Shown here: piece after piece, positions 31,723 to 33,317 of the stretch | Position numbering within the stretch: position 1 is the first letter of the stretch | How the letters are laid out: every line of letters begins with the position of its first letter | NCBI GenBank assembly: GCA_049999725.1 | Contig: JBNGIS010033626.1 | Coordinates: 1-33,317 of the forward strand | Length of the DNA stretch: 33,317 nt | Source of the DNA: Haplomitrium mnioides | Taxonomy: Eukaryota > Marchantiophyta > Haplomitriopsida > Calobryales | Direction: 5' to 3' | Made by a program: the position numbers and the translations under genes | The notes under the pieces: model-generated | Told to the model about the DNA's origin: nothing | What the model saw: only the letters and a program-made list of their open reading frames with translations | The model's database searches: none

Positions 31723-32434
31723 GTCCTCCAATAGAATTCGTCCCCCTCGACGAACGTTAATCATGCTCGAATAAGGCTGGATGTCCTCCTCGACGAACCT
31801 TGATCATGCTCGAATAAGGCTGGCTGTCCTCCAATCTAAATAATAAAGCTCCTAGCAAGCTCCTAGCAAGCTGTCTAGGGCTGGCTGTCCTCCTTGACGA
31901 ACCTTGATCATGCTCGAATAAGGCTGGCTGTCCTGCAATTAAAAAAACAAAGCTCCTAGCAAGCTGTCTAGGGCTGGCTATCCTCCAATAGAATTCGTCC
32001 CCCTCCAATCAAAATAATAAAGCTCCTAGCAAGCTGTCTAGGGCTGGCTGTCCTCCAATAGAATTCGTCCCCCTCGATGAACCTTGATCATACTCGAAAA
32101 AGGCTGGCTGTCCTCCTCGAGGAACCTTGATCATGCTCGAATAAGACTGGCTGTCCTCCAATCAAAATAATAAAGCTTCTAGCAAGCTGTCTAGGGATGG
32201 CTGTCCTCCAATAGAATTGGTCCCCCTTGACGAACCTTGATCATGCTCGAATAAGGCTGGCTGTCCTCCAATCAAAATAAAAAACTCCTAGCAAGCTGTC
32301 TAGGGGTGGCTGTCCTCCAATAGAATTTGTCCCCCTCGACGAACCTTGATCATGCTGGAATAAGGCTGGCTGTCCTCCAATCAAAATAATAAAGCTCCTA
32401 GCAAGCTGTCTAGGGCTGGCTGTCCTGCAATAAA

Positions 32435-33317
32435 ACCTTGATCATGCTCGCATAGGGCTGGCTGTCCTCCAATCAAAATAATAGAGCTCCTAGCAAGCTG
32501 TGTAGGGCTGGCTGCTGGCTGTTCTCCAATAGAACCTTGATCATGCTCGCATAGGGGCTGCTGTCCTCCAATCAAAATAATAGAGCTCCTAGCAAGCTGT
32601 CTAGGGCTGGCTGTCCTCCAATAGAAATCTGTCAAACGGCTAGGGCTGGCTGTTCTCCAATAGAACCTTGATCATGCTCGCATAGGGCTGGCTGTACTCC
32701 AATCAAAAACATACAGCTCCTAGCAAGCTGTCTAGGGCTGGCTGCTGGCTGTCCTCCAATAGAACCTTGATCATGCTCGCATAGGGCTGGCTGTCCTTAA
32801 ATCAAAATAATAGGCTCCTAGCAAGCTGTCTAGGGCTCGCTGCCCTCCAATAGAATTCGTCCCCCTCGACGAACCTTGATCATGCTCGAATAAGGCTGGC
32901 TCTCCTCCAATCAAAATAATAAAGCTTCTAGCAAGCTGTCTAGGGATGGCTGTCCTCCAATAGAATTTGTCCCCCTCGACGAACCTTGATCATGCTGGAA
33001 TAAGGCTGGCTGTCCTCCAATCAAAATAATAAAGCTCCTAGCAAGCTGTCTAGGGCTGGCTGTCCTCCAATCAAAATAATAAAGCTCCTAGCAATCTGTC
33101 TAAGGCTGGCTGTCCTCCAATAAAACCTTGATCATACTCGCATAGGGCTGGCTGTCCTCCAATCAAAATAATAGAGCTCCTAGCAAGCTGTCTAGGGCTG
33201 GCTGCTGGCTGTCCTCCAATAGAACCTTGATCATGCTCGCATAGGACTGGCTGTCCTACAATCAAAATAATAGAGCTCCTAGCAAGCTGTCTAGGGCTGG
33301 CTGTCCTCCAATAGAAA
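32435..33317 (+). repeat. 99-bp composite unit (C' plus core plus B tail)
   Basis: ACCTTGATCATGCTCGCATA starts at 32435 and 32534 (99 bp apart), then at 32665 and 32764 (99), and variants start at 33125 and 33224 (99). Each unit combines a modified unit C (GCATAGGG instead of GAATAAGG), a core with ATAGAGCTCC instead of ATAAAGCTCC, and a B tail. Several copies have an extra GCTGGCTGCTGGCTG duplication. The 131-bp step at 32534-32665 includes an insertion with GTCAAACGGCTAGGG. Ordinary B and C units interrupt it at about 32840-33110. It appears to be a recently assembled higher-order unit. Confidence 0.85.

Larger units (their letters stand above)
29951..33317 (+). repeat. Right-end B plus C domain
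   Basis: Unit B alternates with unit C (CCTTGATCATGCTCGAATAA) to the window edge, with C units at about 29953-30033, 30128-30169, 31524-31606, 31748-31830, 31890-31935, 32070-32150, 32229-32270, 32336-32378 and 32868-33020. A block of ordinary B higher-order repeat (about 30230-31450) is embedded between C-bearing parts. Units are visibly more uniform here than in the left domain. No gene is present. Confidence 0.9.

Noticed and set aside
18683-33265. Short open frames in the right domain (LARSFIILIGG, ASPRQLARS, ALFEHDQG peptides)
   Set aside because: They are translations of units B and C and the 99-bp composite. The frame is not preserved between units, and there is no start context or unique sequence.
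1-33317. CRISPR-like regular repeats
   Set aside because: The repeats are contiguous and the whole monomer is repeated. There are no unique spacers, no cas genes and no leader.
1-33317. Telomeric or centromere-protein box motifs
   Set aside because: I saw no TTTAGGG or TTAGGG runs and no CENP-B-box-like string in units A, B or C.

Overview
The window is almost entirely one eukaryotic satellite/minisatellite superfamily: about 30.5 kb of directly repeated, same-orientation short units, interrupted once by about 2.76 kb of non-repetitive DNA (15775-18533). I find no convincing protein-coding gene, tRNA, rRNA or CRISPR. The very high repeat content, nested higher-order organisation, six assembly gaps and lack of dense genes point to a nuclear chromosome of a repeat-rich eukaryote. 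A plant-like genome is my weak guess; the sequence does not identify the species.

Three unit types share parts. Unit A (49 bp, about 35% GC) contains a CAATCAAAATAATAAAGC core, an internal 13-bp near-duplication and CTCCTAGCAAGCTG; it carries a HindIII site (AAGCTT). Unit B (70 bp, about 47% GC) keeps the core, lacks one copy of the 13-bp element, and adds TCTAGGGCTGGCTG and an EcoRI-containing CAATAGAATTCGTCCCCC segment. Unit C (43 bp, about 53% GC) carries CCTTGATCATGCTCGAATAA and shares GGCTGGCTGTCCTC with B.

Layout: 1-10960 is unit A with large duplicated blocks (offsets of 1016, 1440, 3053, about 3340 and 6109 bp). 10961-14340 is a transition with scattered B-type units. 14341-15774 is B plus C. 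15775-18533 is the unique insertion. 18534-29950 is a B-dominated higher-order repeat (marker spacing often 0.9-1.05 kb) with a recurring perfect hairpin. 29951-33317 is B plus C, ending in a newly formed 99-bp composite unit. Units look more uniform toward the right end.

The most informative observations are these. The unique segment lies exactly in phase inside a higher-order repeat and replaces only 37 bp of it, so it is an insertion into an existing array. A hairpin with 16-17 bp perfect arms recurs through the right domain. Comparison with paralogous blocks shows that some of the 10-N gaps understate the missing sequence, one by about 195 bp.
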